Of a stretch of 64,000 bases of DNA, positions 1 to 8,296 are shown in pieces. The position numbers and the translations under genes were made by a program. The stretch is from Lachnospiraceae bacterium. GTDB lineage: Bacteria; Bacillota; Clostridia; Lachnospirales; Lachnospiraceae. The notes below the pieces were generated by a model, which saw only the letters and a program-made list of their open reading frames with translations, did not search any database and had not been told where the DNA came from. The first letter of the stretch is position 1. The number at the start of each line of letters is the position of its first letter. The DNA is taken from assembly GCA_900766925.1 (NCBI GenBank), contig CAAFXG010000330.1, positions 1 through 64,000 of the forward strand. The letters are read 5' to 3'.

Positions 1-1167
1 CTGAAATATCTGCGTGTATAACATACCAATGATAAAGTTGTAAGACTTATCACTATCCGGTATGACACAGAACAGCGCTGTCTTTGTCTCCCCATCCCCG
101 TTTACACCAATACCGATATCAGCAAGGTTTAACTCATCCTTGGATAAAAGCCTTAATACCTGCTTATTCTCAAGAAAAGCAAGTCTTGAGTTGGCACTGA
201 TAATAATGGAACGAACTGTATCGCCTGCACCACGCATACACTTGTTGTACTGTTTTACCGCCGGGTGATTTGCGCCAAGCGGTGAGTTTTCTTCCAGAAA
301 CTTCATACGCACATCCAATCTTGAAGGCTTTCCCTGCTCCGTCACTTCTGCTTCTCCAAGCAGCTTTAACACCGTTTCAAAATTTCTCCTGCTCGGCTTT
401 TCTTCCAGCCACACATAATAGAAAATTGCCTGTAAAAACAATCCTTCCGCTTTCTCCCAGAATGGGTCGGAAGGGGTTGCACCCTTCGGTGTCGTATTAC
501 TGATAAGGTTGGTAATAAGCTTTACCACATCCGTCTCTTCACGGATATAGGAAAACGGATTGTAACAGTCTGACTTATCCATCTCCAAAAGATTGATAAC
601 CTTTACATTGTAGCCATTGTTCTTTAACATCTGACCACAGCTTCTTAGGATTTCTCCCTTCGGGTCGGTACAGATAAAGGAACAGTTATGGGGCATCTGC
701 ATCAGATTCGGCTTTACCTCATAGAATGTCTTTCCTGCACCGGAACCTCCACAGATAAGAATGTTTCCGTTTAACTTAAGTCTTCTAAAGTCAAGTGACA
801 TCTTCACATTCTGGCTTAAGATACGGTTAAAGTTTTCATCCTTATCCATCAGAATCTTGTTTACCTTCTCCGGTGATTCCAACTTGGCTGTACCAAATTC
901 CCTGCCGGGCATATAATTCCTCTGACTGGTGTAATACATAACAACAGCCATAGCGTAGACAACTACAACTATGGCTATCATTTTCACTGTATTCCCATTA
1001 AAATAATTTGCAAACGGAGCTTCACATACAGCACTGAACCTGTCAAGAAATTCCATAAGTTCAATGCCTTCCTCCCAAGCTCCCCCAATCAGATATCCCA
1101 GATACCCGGCAAGGACTGCACCAAGTAACAAAAATACCACGGAAGGTTTCTTCTTACTTGTCTGCAT
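1..1167 (-). CDS. VirD4/TraG-type conjugal coupling protein, N-terminal part (runs off the left edge)
   Basis: The open frame covers 389 codons from the ATG at 1167 to base 1 with no stop, so only the N-terminal part is present. The type IV coupling protein is the inner-membrane ATPase that delivers the relaxase-DNA complex to the mating channel. Two membrane segments are visible, at about residues 9-28 and 61-79. A Walker A motif, GGSGAGKT, follows at residues 140-147, and then TDPKGEIL, typical of TraG/VirD4 ATPases. The gene starts 5 bases after the PcfB-like gene, which fits the pcfB-pcfC order of Gram-positive conjugation modules. Family assignment is firm; the C-terminal half is not in the window. 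Confidence 0.93.
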   Translation of the reverse strand, partial: MQTSKKKPSVVFLLLGAVLAGYLGYLIGGAWEEGIELMEFLDRFSAVCEAPFANYFNGNTVKMIAIVVVVYAMAVVMYYTSQRNYMPGREFGTAKLESPEKVNKILMDKDENFNRILSQNVKMSLDFRRLKLNGNILICGGSGAGKTFYEVKPNLMQMPHNCSFICTDPKGEILRSCGQMLKNNGYNVKVINLLEMDKSDCYNPFSYIREETDVVKLITNLISNTTPKGATPSDPFWEKAEGLFLQAIFYYVWLEEKPSRRNFETVLKLLGEAEVTEQGKPSRLDVRMKFLEENSPLGANHPAVKQYNKCMRGAGDTVRSIIISANSRLAFLENKQVLRLLSKDELNLADIGIGVNGDGETKTALFCVIPDSDKSYNFIIGMLYTQIFQ

Positions 1168-1172
1168 AGGCA

Positions 1173-2303
1173 CTACCTCTTCTTAACGGTTGTGGTGGTT
1201 TTCTGCTGCACGGTCTTTGTCCTGGTTGTTTCCTTTGCCTGCGTCTTTTCATACTTCTCACGCACGGAAGCCTCCACCTTGTCATAATGGCTGTACAGTT
1301 CCTCACCACGCTTGGTTTCCACAACCCTGTTTTCCTCGTCATAAATCTTATAATTCTTACCGCTGTCAATGAAGGTCAACATGGTCTTGCCATGATGAAT
1401 GTCCATGATATTCTCCTTATTGATCCAGACATACCTTGCATTCTCGCCCCAGGTTCCCGGGATTCTGGTTTTAACCGCATGATCATTCTCCTGCACAATC
1501 AATGTCTTGCTGATTGTGACATCCGAAAGGTTTGTATTCTTGGATGCCGATACTGCCATCATTCTCTCCGCAAGATTCTGATAGCCCTTAATCCGGTTCA
1601 TAAATGCATCCTTGTCCATGATAACCTTATGCTCCCCAGCTTCATCCTTTGCCCCCAGAACACCAATCGTTTCCAACTGCTTTAACACGGTTTCTGCCTG
1701 CGACTGGTTAATACTGAAATTCTCCTGTACTGCGTCCACACTGATACTCTGCTTCTCCATGGCAAACAGCCCGACCTTTTCAATCAGACCGTCCATGGCT
1801 GCACTGGCTCTCGCCCCTTCCGCAGTGTGGACTTTCTCGTTTCCCATTTTCTGACTCTTAAGGAAATCCATCAGCCTGCCAAGCTGTTTTTCATCCCCGT
1901 TTTTTAAGTAGTCATCAAATGTTGCAATACGACCAAAGCTGAGCTTCTGTATCATCATGTTCACTCGTGGCACTGCTTCCGTATGAAAGATAACTTCACT
2001 GAGACCATCCTTCTTATTCACATCCGGCAATACAGAATATAAAATTCCATACTTCTTTGCCATCTTCTCAACCTTCTTCATATCTTTGGTTTCAAATTGC
2101 AGTACCTGAAGGTCGCCGCCCTTCATCAGAAGCTTTCGCATGGATGTCTTACCAAGCGATTTCTCATAGTCAAGCATTCCCTTCAAAAAGTCGATTGCCT
2201 TCTGCATGGCACCTAATCCGCCGCTGCCCACCTTCATTGCAATCTCAATTCCGTCATAGGCTACACGGATAATCTGTACCGCTTCCTGAATCTCTTCTGC
2301 CAT
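1173..2303 (-). CDS. PcfB-like (DUF3801) conjugation protein
   Basis: This 376-aa protein resembles the PcfB/DUF3801 family encoded directly upstream of the coupling protein in Gram-positive conjugative elements. PcfB is thought to help recruit or process the transfer complex. The N-terminal half (about residues 1-170) is the conserved part. It includes the block beginning SMRKLLMKGGDLQVLQFE and a DVNKKDGLSEVIFHTEAVPR stretch. The tail (from about residue 340) is Lys/Thr-rich and ends TTTTVKKR. There is a GGAGG site before the ATG. Its place between a hypothetical gene and traG supports the call. It has no obvious catalytic motif. Confidence 0.75.
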   Translation of the reverse strand: MAEEIQEAVQIIRVAYDGIEIAMKVGSGGLGAMQKAIDFLKGMLDYEKSLGKTSMRKLLMKGGDLQVLQFETKDMKKVEKMAKKYGILYSVLPDVNKKDGLSEVIFHTEAVPRVNMMIQKLSFGRIATFDDYLKNGDEKQLGRLMDFLKSQKMGNEKVHTAEGARASAAMDGLIEKVGLFAMEKQSISVDAVQENFSINQSQAETVLKQLETIGVLGAKDEAGEHKVIMDKDAFMNRIKGYQNLAERMMAVSASKNTNLSDVTISKTLIVQENDHAVKTRIPGTWGENARYVWINKENIMDIHHGKTMLTFIDSGKNYKIYDEENRVVETKRGEELYSHYDKVEASVREKYEKTQAKETTRTKTVQQKTTTTVKKR

Positions 2304-2315
2304 ATATGTCCCTCC

Positions 2316-2801
2316 TTATAACACCGGTTCCCTGAGAGTGCATTTCGGAACATACTGTTCGGACTGTTCTTCCTCTTTGGTCTCTTCGTCCTCTTCCTCC
2401 TGCCTGCTTCTGCTCTCATTGACCTTTTCCTTTATTTCATCTGCATCTGCCCTTCTGACCTGTTCTTCCGTTACGTCCACTCCATAAGCGGTAAGCACTT
2501 CCGCAAGACGGTTGATTGCCTTCTCCTCTTCAATCCGGTACATCTCAATGGATACCAGCAGATTCTCAATCTGACTCACCCATACAGGCTTCATGTCAAT
2601 CATGCTCATATACTGCTCCATTACCTTTTCGGATTCCTGCTCATTCTCACAGGCAGTCAGTTCATCAATCAGCTGATTGGTTAAGGTCTTGTCTCCACTT
2701 CGGAATGCAAACTGAACAACAAATTCCTTCTCCTTGTCAGAAAAGCCATGCTTTGTTTTACACAGACTTGTTACTGTCTCATTAATAATCGTTAAACCCA
2801 T
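2316..2801 (-). CDS. Hypothetical conjugative-element protein with acidic C-terminus
   Basis: I do not recognise this 161-aa protein. It starts at an ATG with AGGAGG seven bases upstream and has no signal peptide or membrane segment. Residues 1-110 look like a mixed alpha-helical fold. Residues about 125-150 are a run of Glu, Asp and Lys (for example QEEEDEETKEEEQSEQ), probably disordered. It lies between the coiled-coil gene and the PcfB-like gene with gaps of only about 10 bases, so it is almost certainly co-transcribed with the transfer genes. Its role is unknown. Confidence 0.7.
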   Translation of the reverse strand: MGLTIINETVTSLCKTKHGFSDKEKEFVVQFAFRSGDKTLTNQLIDELTACENEQESEKVMEQYMSMIDMKPVWVSQIENLLVSIEMYRIEEEKAINRLAEVLTAYGVDVTEEQVRRADADEIKEKVNESRSRQEEEDEETKEEEQSEQYVPKCTLREPVL

Positions 2802-2810
2802 CGCTTCCTC

Positions 2811-3977
2811 CTAATAGTCCATACTGTTCTCAAGAACTGCAATATCAATGATTTCTTTCATCTTCTCTGCCGAAACATTGTTATTGATAAGTTCTACAAG
2901 CTGTGATTCTGTCAGTCCCTTTTCAATGGCACTTCTTATCTGCACAAGCTGTGCCGGAACCAGATCTCCACTGGCTAACAGTTTCACAATATCCTGTCGG
3001 GACTTTTTCATAAATCCAAGCTTACCAAGCAGCCCGGTAAACGCACCCGTATTTGCCTTTCTGACAGTCCTTTCAACCTGCACATGCTGAATCACCCTGC
3101 CATTTGCATCTACCACAGGCAACTGGTAAAACACAGGAATCTGATAAGGTCTTTCTGCAACCGGCTTTTCATCAAATACAGTCTGATTGCCTGAAGGCTC
3201 CTTACTTTCCTCTGGTTTCTCCGGGGCTTCCTGCTTTACTGTCGCACCTGCTGCTTTCTCAAGCAGCTTATCTTCCAAGGTATCAATTCGGTTCTGCATC
3301 TTCTCCATCTCCTTCTCTTTTTCATCTATCTGCTCACGAAGTCTTGCTATCGTAGCATTTGCTCTGTTTAACTGGTCCTGCTGACCGCTTAACTCTGCTT
3401 CCGTATCCTCCAGCTTCTTTACAAGCCCTTTATGAACTTCCTCATCCTTCTTGGAATTCTCAAATACCTTGAGCTTCTTATTCAGTTCATCGTAGCGCTC
3501 CTCCTGAAACTGGATTTTCGCAACCGCCTCCTCAATCTGCTTTACAAGACCTTTGACATAATCCGGTGACACATCAGTATTTGCCTGAATCTGTTTTACC
3601 TTATCAAGCATTGCCTGAAACGATTTACGCATCGCCAGCGGATTTTCTCCTTTGGCAATTACGGTTTCGATATTCTCCATGGAGATACCCTTCTCCATAA
3701 ATTCAATCGCAACCTGTATCTGATAACCGCTCATATCATATTTGGTAAGCAGTTCAATAAAGGCTTCATCTGCCCCTTTTCTAAGGCACTGGGACAAAAG
3801 CTTCATCTGAGGAAATTTGATCTCCCTCTTTAAGTAGAGCTTCGTCTGTTCCATTGTCAGACCATATTCAATATCCGCTTCCACAAGGTCGATTACCTCC
3901 TTGCTGTACTTTGCCGCACTTCGCAGATTATCAATATAGGTCTTATTCTTAATTGAATCTTCTAAACTTCGTTCCAT
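2811..3977 (-). CDS. Coiled-coil protein of the transfer operon, function unknown
   Basis: The chosen ATG at 3977 sits 5 bases after a CCTCC complement (GGAGG on the coding strand) and gives 388 aa; a TTG 12 bases upstream overlaps that site and is less likely. Residues about 1-115 are repeated short helices that resemble a helical-repeat fold (TMEQTKLYLKREIKFPQMKL). Residues about 125-240 form a long coiled coil (EKEKEMEKMQNRIDTLEDKL). A Pro/Glu-rich linker follows, and a C-terminal helical module ends in a repeat-like SAEKMKEIIDIA. No catalytic motif is visible. It is cytoplasmic, sits between relaxase and hypothetical genes, and may be a relaxosome scaffold; that role is inference. Confidence 0.7.
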   Translation of the reverse strand: MERSLEDSIKNKTYIDNLRSAAKYSKEVIDLVEADIEYGLTMEQTKLYLKREIKFPQMKLLSQCLRKGADEAFIELLTKYDMSGYQIQVAIEFMEKGISMENIETVIAKGENPLAMRKSFQAMLDKVKQIQANTDVSPDYVKGLVKQIEEAVAKIQFQEERYDELNKKLKVFENSKKDEEVHKGLVKKLEDTEAELSGQQDQLNRANATIARLREQIDEKEKEMEKMQNRIDTLEDKLLEKAAGATVKQEAPEKPEESKEPSGNQTVFDEKPVAERPYQIPVFYQLPVVDANGRVIQHVQVERTVRKANTGAFTGLLGKLGFMKKSRQDIVKLLASGDLVPAQLVQIRSAIEKGLTESQLVELINNNVSAEKMKEIIDIAVLENSMDY

Positions 3978-4000
3978 AAATACCTCCAAAAAAATACAGC

Positions 4001-5446
4001 CTATCTGTTAGGCTGCTTAATATTCGTTCTCTCTTCGGTTTTTTCAGGGATTCTTTCCTTATCTTCGGAAAGGCTCGTATCATCGCTTACCATATCTCTC
4101 CAGATTGTCTTCGCCAGATTAAGCTCTTTTGCAGATGCCCGTTCCCTTGCAGTCACATAAGCAATCTGTTCCTTATAGTACGCCCGAAGCTTCTTAATCT
4201 CCCCATAGGAATATCCTTCATCCAAAAGCTGCTTTGACAGCTCTGTCCACTGCGTGTGTTCTTCTGAGAAGAAGTTATCCCCATTCTGAAAACTCTTTTC
4301 CGCACCTTCTAACGAATCCATCTGCTCTGCAATATCAAACAGACCTTTGCACCTCTGCTTTGCCCGGTACACCCGGCTTTTGTCCGCAGAGGCTTCTTTT
4401 CTTTTATCCGTCAGATTCATCATTGCCGATGCAAGCTCCTCTACACTGTGTACATCATGCCGGACGAGAAAGAGATACTGCTGCTGAAGCTTTTCCATCT
4501 TCTTTATATCATCCTTATACTTCCATACCTGTGAGTAAGGACGCTTTTTCAGTTTCCCAATCCGGTACAGTTTTGCATAGTAGCGTTTCTGCAATCCGGT
4601 AAGTCTTGCTCTCTTATACCTTCTGACATAACACTTTACAATCTCCGGCTTAAACTCCTTATTCGACCGGTAAAAAGATATATCTTCCTCCGCAACCCTC
4701 TTTCGTATTCTCTCCTCGGTATAATCATCTCCCAAGGCTCTGCATCTTCTGTACCTGCCCATTCCCGGCGGCTTCACAGCAAGATGTTTTCCCTGCTTGA
4801 TTTCATATCCCTTATCCCGAAGCAGTTCCATAAACTCCTCATAGGAGCCAGCCTGCAATATACAGGCATCCAAATCCCTCGCAATCATCTTACCCCAGAC
4901 AAATCTGCCATCCCGGTAATCATTGTGTTCCCTGTATCGGTCCCGCTCTTCATCCTTTGAACCTATATCAATGGTGGATAGTCCGTACTCTTCACACAAG
5001 TGGTTGGTTATGGGCTGAATATCCCGCTCCCAGTCACCCTTCTCATACCGGTACTTTCTGCCATCCACAAAGCTGACACTATTGAATATAATGTGGGCAT
5101 GAATATGATCCGTATTATCGTGGACACAATAAACTGCTTCATACTGCCCGCCCAGATATTCCTTCACAAACCTCTGCGTTATCTCATAGGCGGTATCAGG
5201 ACTGACCTCACCTTCCTTAAAGGAAATGATAAGATGATAGCCCTGACGCTTATCCACCTTGCCAAACGCTTTCTTGGTATCCATCATCTGTCTGAAGGCT
5301 GTATCCGGCTGACAGTTCATTCCGCCAATCAGTCTCCCGTTCTGCGTCTTCTCCGGATTCATTACATAATCCAAAGACTGTTTTAAGTGCTTGCCGTGAA
5401 AATGGTTGCCGCAGTCCTTCATATAAAGAATCTTACTGATTGCCAA
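4001..5446 (-). CDS. Relaxase/mobilisation nuclease (MOBP-like)
   Basis: The relaxase nicks the transfer origin and pilots the single strand into the recipient. The metal-binding signature is clear in VHDNTDHIHAHIIFNSV (about residues 115-131), the HxxxxxDHxHxH arrangement of PF03432 relaxases. A likely catalytic Tyr lies early, in ILYMKD or LDYVMNP. The C-terminal half is basic and helical. No ATG has a good site. I place the start at TTG 5446 (AISKILYMK follows), preceded by GGTGG, which overlaps mobC by 14 bases. An ATG at 5422 is the alternative. The protein is about 480 aa, a usual size. It follows mobC, as is typical of mobilisation modules. Confidence 0.9.
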   Translation of the reverse strand: MAISKILYMKDCGNHFHGKHLKQSLDYVMNPEKTQNGRLIGGMNCQPDTAFRQMMDTKKAFGKVDKRQGYHLIISFKEGEVSPDTAYEITQRFVKEYLGGQYEAVYCVHDNTDHIHAHIIFNSVSFVDGRKYRYEKGDWERDIQPITNHLCEEYGLSTIDIGSKDEERDRYREHNDYRDGRFVWGKMIARDLDACILQAGSYEEFMELLRDKGYEIKQGKHLAVKPPGMGRYRRCRALGDDYTEERIRKRVAEEDISFYRSNKEFKPEIVKCYVRRYKRARLTGLQKRYYAKLYRIGKLKKRPYSQVWKYKDDIKKMEKLQQQYLFLVRHDVHSVEELASAMMNLTDKRKEASADKSRVYRAKQRCKGLFDIAEQMDSLEGAEKSFQNGDNFFSEEHTQWTELSKQLLDEGYSYGEIKKLRAYYKEQIAYVTARERASAKELNLAKTIWRDMVSDDTSLSEDKERIPEKTEERTNIKQPNR

Positions 5447-5765
5447 CGATATCCACCACCTTTGCCACAGCAACATTCAGCTTACGCATATAGGCAATAA
5501 GCCTCTCCTTATCATCCGTGGAATAAAGCTCTGCATTGTGGTTGTGGGTAATCTGGTTGATATTGACACCTATCCGGTTTACCTCATTGATTAAATCACG
5601 AAGAAGCTGCCGGACCTCCGGATAGTCATTCGGTTTCTGGGAAATCATAAGCCGAAGATACTGCGACTCTGTCATACCCGCCTGCTTCGCTTTCTCCTCC
5701 AAGAGCTTTGCTTCCTCCGGTGTCATTCTAAGTAGCTTACTGATACTGTGCTGCCTCTTCTCCAT
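5433..5765 (-). CDS. mobC: MobC-like relaxosome accessory protein
   Basis: A 110-aa protein of the MobC family, which binds oriT and helps melt the DNA at the nick site for the relaxase. The N-terminal part reads like a ribbon-helix-helix (KLLRMTPEEAKLLEEKAKQAGM then SQYLRLMI). The conserved NEVNRIGVNINQITHNHN block sits at about residues 60-77. The ATG at 5765 is chosen because AAGGTGA lies just upstream; a GTG at 5786 would lengthen it by 7 residues. It overlaps the relaxase start, so the two are probably translationally coupled. Confidence 0.85.
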   Translation of the reverse strand: MEKRQHSISKLLRMTPEEAKLLEEKAKQAGMTESQYLRLMISQKPNDYPEVRQLLRDLINEVNRIGVNINQITHNHNAELYSTDDKERLIAYMRKLNVAVAKVVDIVGNQ

Positions 5766-5769
5766 CCAA

Positions 5770-6306
5770 TCACCTTGCCTTTCCACTAATGGCAGGCTGA
5801 CGGATATCTGATACCAGCTGTTTCACAGAACTATCTAATCCCTTTTGATTCAGATTCTGAATAAACTGATTAGCCAATTCCTCTGCCAGCTTCTCAATTC
5901 CGGCTCGGTACTTTGTCTGGTCAAATAGCTTATCCAGTATGGCTTCCTCCTGTTTCAGACTTTCATACTTGCTCTGCTTATTGGAAAAGTCCACCATATC
6001 CTTCGGATTCTGCCTCTCTGCATCCATATCAAGAATCAGCTCATAATTCCATTCACAAACTGTATCAATCAAATCATCCACGGAAAAATCATCATCCCAG
6101 ACAATCTCTCCGGGCACATCATCCAAATCTCCACGATACAGCCTTCCCTCTGCAAAACCTACCACATAGTCATGCCCTTCCATATAGCCAAGAAGCATCT
6201 CTGCCTCTTTATCCGTCATAACTATAGAAATCTCATTGTCCTTAATGAATGCCAGTAACTCTTCCGGCTGTCGAATCTCTGTTATGCTTACATCTCCTGT
6301 TCCCAT
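5770..6306 (-). CDS. Hypothetical conjugative-element protein
   Basis: An unrecognised acidic protein of 178 aa (from the ATG at 6306) or 182 aa (from a GTG at 6318 that lies almost on the AAGGAGG site). The N-terminal half has a region rich in Asp and Glu (VPGEIVWDDDFSVDDLIDTV). The C-terminal half is helical with KYESLKQEEAILDKLFD. Its stop overlaps the region just before the mobC ATG, so it appears to be the first gene of the mobC-relaxase operon. It lies immediately downstream (in transcription) of the hairpin cluster proposed as oriT. No function can be assigned. Confidence 0.6.
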   Translation of the reverse strand: MGTGDVSITEIRQPEELLAFIKDNEISIVMTDKEAEMLLGYMEGHDYVVGFAEGRLYRGDLDDVPGEIVWDDDFSVDDLIDTVCEWNYELILDMDAERQNPKDMVDFSNKQSKYESLKQEEAILDKLFDQTKYRAGIEKLAEELANQFIQNLNQKGLDSSVKQLVSDIRQPAISGKAR

Positions 6307-6360
6307 TGCTGTAACCACACCTCCTTATCTGTGTTTTGAGAAACTTTTCATAAGCCTTAA

Positions 6361-6460
6361 GAGTCCAGAGCAAAGCCCTGTCCTCTGCCAGATACGCATT
6401 TTGGATATCCATCCAAAATACATCTGGTTAGGGGTGCAAAGCCCCCTAAAACCCCTGATA
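6361..6460. other. Candidate origin of transfer (hairpin cluster)
   Basis: Three inverted repeats are packed into 100 bases just upstream of the mobC-relaxase operon. CAGAG/CTCTG lies at 6366-6387. A long hairpin lies at 6388-6427 with outer arms CCAGAT/ATCTGG and perfect inner arms ATTTTGGAT/ATCCAAAAT around ATCC. GGGG/CCCC lies at 6431-6445. Inverted repeats beside mobC and the relaxase are the usual setting of oriT. The nick site cannot be identified by eye. Confidence 0.45.
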
Positions 6461-6469
6461 ATATATAGG

Positions 6470-6693
6470 TGCTCCACTTTTTGGAGCCATTTTTGAAAAG
6501 GTACTCCACTTTTTGGAGCCACTTTCTGAAAGTAGCTCCACTTTTTGACTCCCTTTTCAATACTAATATGGATACTTTATAAAACCTGAAAAGCAGGTGC
6601 TCCACTTTTTGGAGCCACTTCTTAAAAAGTACTCCACTTTTTGGAGCCATTTTCTGAAAGGTGCTCCACTTTTTGACTCCCTATTAAATCTGT
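6470..6693. repeat. 32-bp-periodic repeat array (two blocks of three units)
   Basis: The motif CTCCACTTTTT begins at 6472, 6504 and 6536, and again at 6600, 6632 and 6664. Spacing is exactly 32 bp within blocks and 64 bp between them. Four of the six units carry the small dyad GCTCC/GGAGC around the motif; the third unit of each block instead reads TTTTTGACTCCC. The two blocks therefore look like a 128-bp duplication. The array overlaps the 3' end of the primase-like gene and adjoins the oriT candidate, so binding-site iterons are plausible. Confidence 0.85.
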
Positions 6694-7623
6694 CTTCGCA
6701 GCTACAAGCCATTCATTGTAATCCTTATATCCGGCAGGAGGAGGGCAATCCTCCACATCATATCCCAAACCATAATACTTCTCAGTCAGCTGCAAGGCTG
6801 CCTTTCTCCCCGGCTCATCTCCATCCAGACAAAACTTAATGGAAGTAATCTGAGGATGCTCCTTTAGAAAAGTAGTAAGAGGTGCATCTGCAAGCATTCC
6901 AAGAGCCAGCTTGTTGGTCTCATAATCTGAGAAAATATCCACATAACTCATCAGGTCTATCGCCCCTTCAAAGACAACCAGTTCCGAACTATCATCGTTA
7001 GGAACATTAAAGCCATACTCCTTATCATTGCCTGCCACATCACACTTAAAAGGCTTTCCTTCCCTGTCGAACACACCTCTCATACTTGCAAACTTCGTAA
7101 CACCGTCTTTGTTATTACCCTTAAATACGATGTTGTGATAATGCCTGCTCTCATAAATAAGCCCCTGCGAAATAAAGTAGTCGATAACACTTTTACTAAT
7201 GCCCCGCTCCTGATTCAGATACGAATAAAGAAAACAGTTATCCGGTGCCGGTACTGGCAGCTCAAACTTTTTGGGTTCCGGCTTTTTGCCCGGTTCCACC
7301 TGATACTTTAGAGGAGGTTTTCTATCCTTCTCTTCAATTCTCCGGTATCCAGCAAAATCCAGAAGCCACCATACAGCCTCTTTTACTTCCATTCCGCAAA
7401 ACACCCTTAGAAAATCTATCTGTGACCCGCCATTCTCACCCTTATCGTACTGCCTTGACCACCGAAACCAGTGGCTCTTATCATATATCCGGATAGAATC
7501 CATTTCCTTGAGTGTATGATAATGCCCCACTTTCTTTACCGTATAACCAAGATAAGAGGCAACAGCGGTCAAATCCACGCTTTTTGCAATGGCTAATTCT
7601 GCTTCCGTAAATCTATCCTCCAT
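6622..7623 (-). CDS. DUF3991/Toprim primase-like protein
   Basis: A 333-aa primase-like protein found on many Clostridiales conjugative elements. The N-terminal region (residues 1-95) resembles a CHC2-like or DUF3991 module (SHWFRWSRQYDKGENGGSQID). A Toprim domain follows at about residues 215-300, with the acidic motif VVFEGAIDLMSY and the metal-binding motif LDGDEPGRKA. It probably acts in DNA replication or strand conversion after transfer. The start has GGAAGG seven bases upstream. The last 20 residues (IGSQKVEHL... to WSTF) are encoded by the 32-bp repeat array, so the natural C-terminus has been overrun or replaced by repeats. Confidence 0.85.
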   Translation of the reverse strand: MEDRFTEAELAIAKSVDLTAVASYLGYTVKKVGHYHTLKEMDSIRIYDKSHWFRWSRQYDKGENGGSQIDFLRVFCGMEVKEAVWWLLDFAGYRRIEEKDRKPPLKYQVEPGKKPEPKKFELPVPAPDNCFLYSYLNQERGISKSVIDYFISQGLIYESRHYHNIVFKGNNKDGVTKFASMRGVFDREGKPFKCDVAGNDKEYGFNVPNDDSSELVVFEGAIDLMSYVDIFSDYETNKLALGMLADAPLTTFLKEHPQITSIKFCLDGDEPGRKAALQLTEKYYGLGYDVEDCPPPAGYKDYNEWLVAAKTDLIGSQKVEHLSENGSKKWSTF

Positions 7624-7625
7624 CG

Positions 7626-8189
7626 CTACCTTCCTTTCTCCCGTTCTGCCACAAGACTGTTGGTAAAACTGAAATTCCTGTAATCACTTGTATACGAAAT
7701 CTTTGGATTATCCATAAGTCCTTTTTCCTTAAAGCTAAAAAATTCCTTATTATCGCCTCCTACTATCAGATGATCCACCAGCCGGATACCCACCATCTCG
7801 CAGACGGAATTCATACGGTCGGTTATCATCGTATCTTCTTTACTCGGAAACAGATTTCCGCTTGGATGCGAATGAATGAGCATAATACTCGCTGCATTTG
7901 ACAAAATGCTTGCCTTGAGTATTTCCCTCGGATGCACCAATGCTTCATTTAGTGCACCAATACTTGCGAAGGTAACATTAATCGGTTTCAGGTCTGATTG
8001 CAGATTGACTACACAGACAACCTCCCTGTCCATTTCACAGAGAAGCTCTCCGATAGTGGCTGCTGCTTCGTAGGGATTCTGTAAAGGAAGCTCCGAATAT
8101 AACGGAGCCTCCTTCACAAGCTTTACTCTAACCACATCAAGCTTAAAGGCTTCTTCTGCTTCCATCAGAGGTTTCTTTTCGATTCCCAT
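7626..8189 (-). CDS. radC: RadC-like JAB/MPN domain protein
   Basis: A 187-aa RadC-family protein with the JAMM signature IHSHPSGNLFPSKEDTMITDR (about residues 104-124), a predicted metal-binding hydrolase site. RadC homologues are frequent on mobile elements; their biochemical role is not settled. The ATG at 8189 is used because AAAGGAGG lies nine bases upstream; two ATGs closer to that site are too near. The 5' end overlaps a small upstream gene by about 47 bases. The stop is two bases before the primase-like ATG, so the two are likely co-expressed. Confidence 0.88.
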   Translation of the reverse strand: MGIEKKPLMEAEEAFKLDVVRVKLVKEAPLYSELPLQNPYEAAATIGELLCEMDREVVCVVNLQSDLKPINVTFASIGALNEALVHPREILKASILSNAASIMLIHSHPSGNLFPSKEDTMITDRMNSVCEMVGIRLVDHLIVGGDNKEFFSFKEKGLMDNPKISYTSDYRNFSFTNSLVAEREKGR

Positions 8190-8286
8190 TCGCATCATCC
8201 TCCTTTAGCTCAATCTGTAAAATAAAGTCCCCTTCCCAGGCATTCATAAGAGCAATCAGTTCCTGCACGGTCATCTCCTGCTCCAT
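8143..8286 (-). CDS. Small 47-aa conjugative-element protein
   Basis: A short gene starting at the ATG at 8286 with AGGAGG seven bases upstream. The product begins MEQEMTVQELIALMNAWEGD and ends in a charged tail. It has no signal peptide or membrane segment. It lies between the DUF5688 gene (10-base gap) and radC (overlapping its start), consistent with translational coupling. Small proteins of this type recur in conjugative elements, but I cannot name a function. Confidence 0.6.
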   Translation of the reverse strand: MEQEMTVQELIALMNAWEGDFILQIELKEDDANGNRKETSDGSRRSL

Positions 8287-8296
8287 AGTCTGCCTC

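Noticed and set aside
62..503. Plus-strand open frames opposite the coupling protein
   Set aside because: They lie opposite clear VirD4/TraG coding sequence and lack ribosome-binding sites.
6470..6693. CRISPR array
   Set aside because: The 32-bp period has no unique spacers of constant size; all bases of each unit are related.
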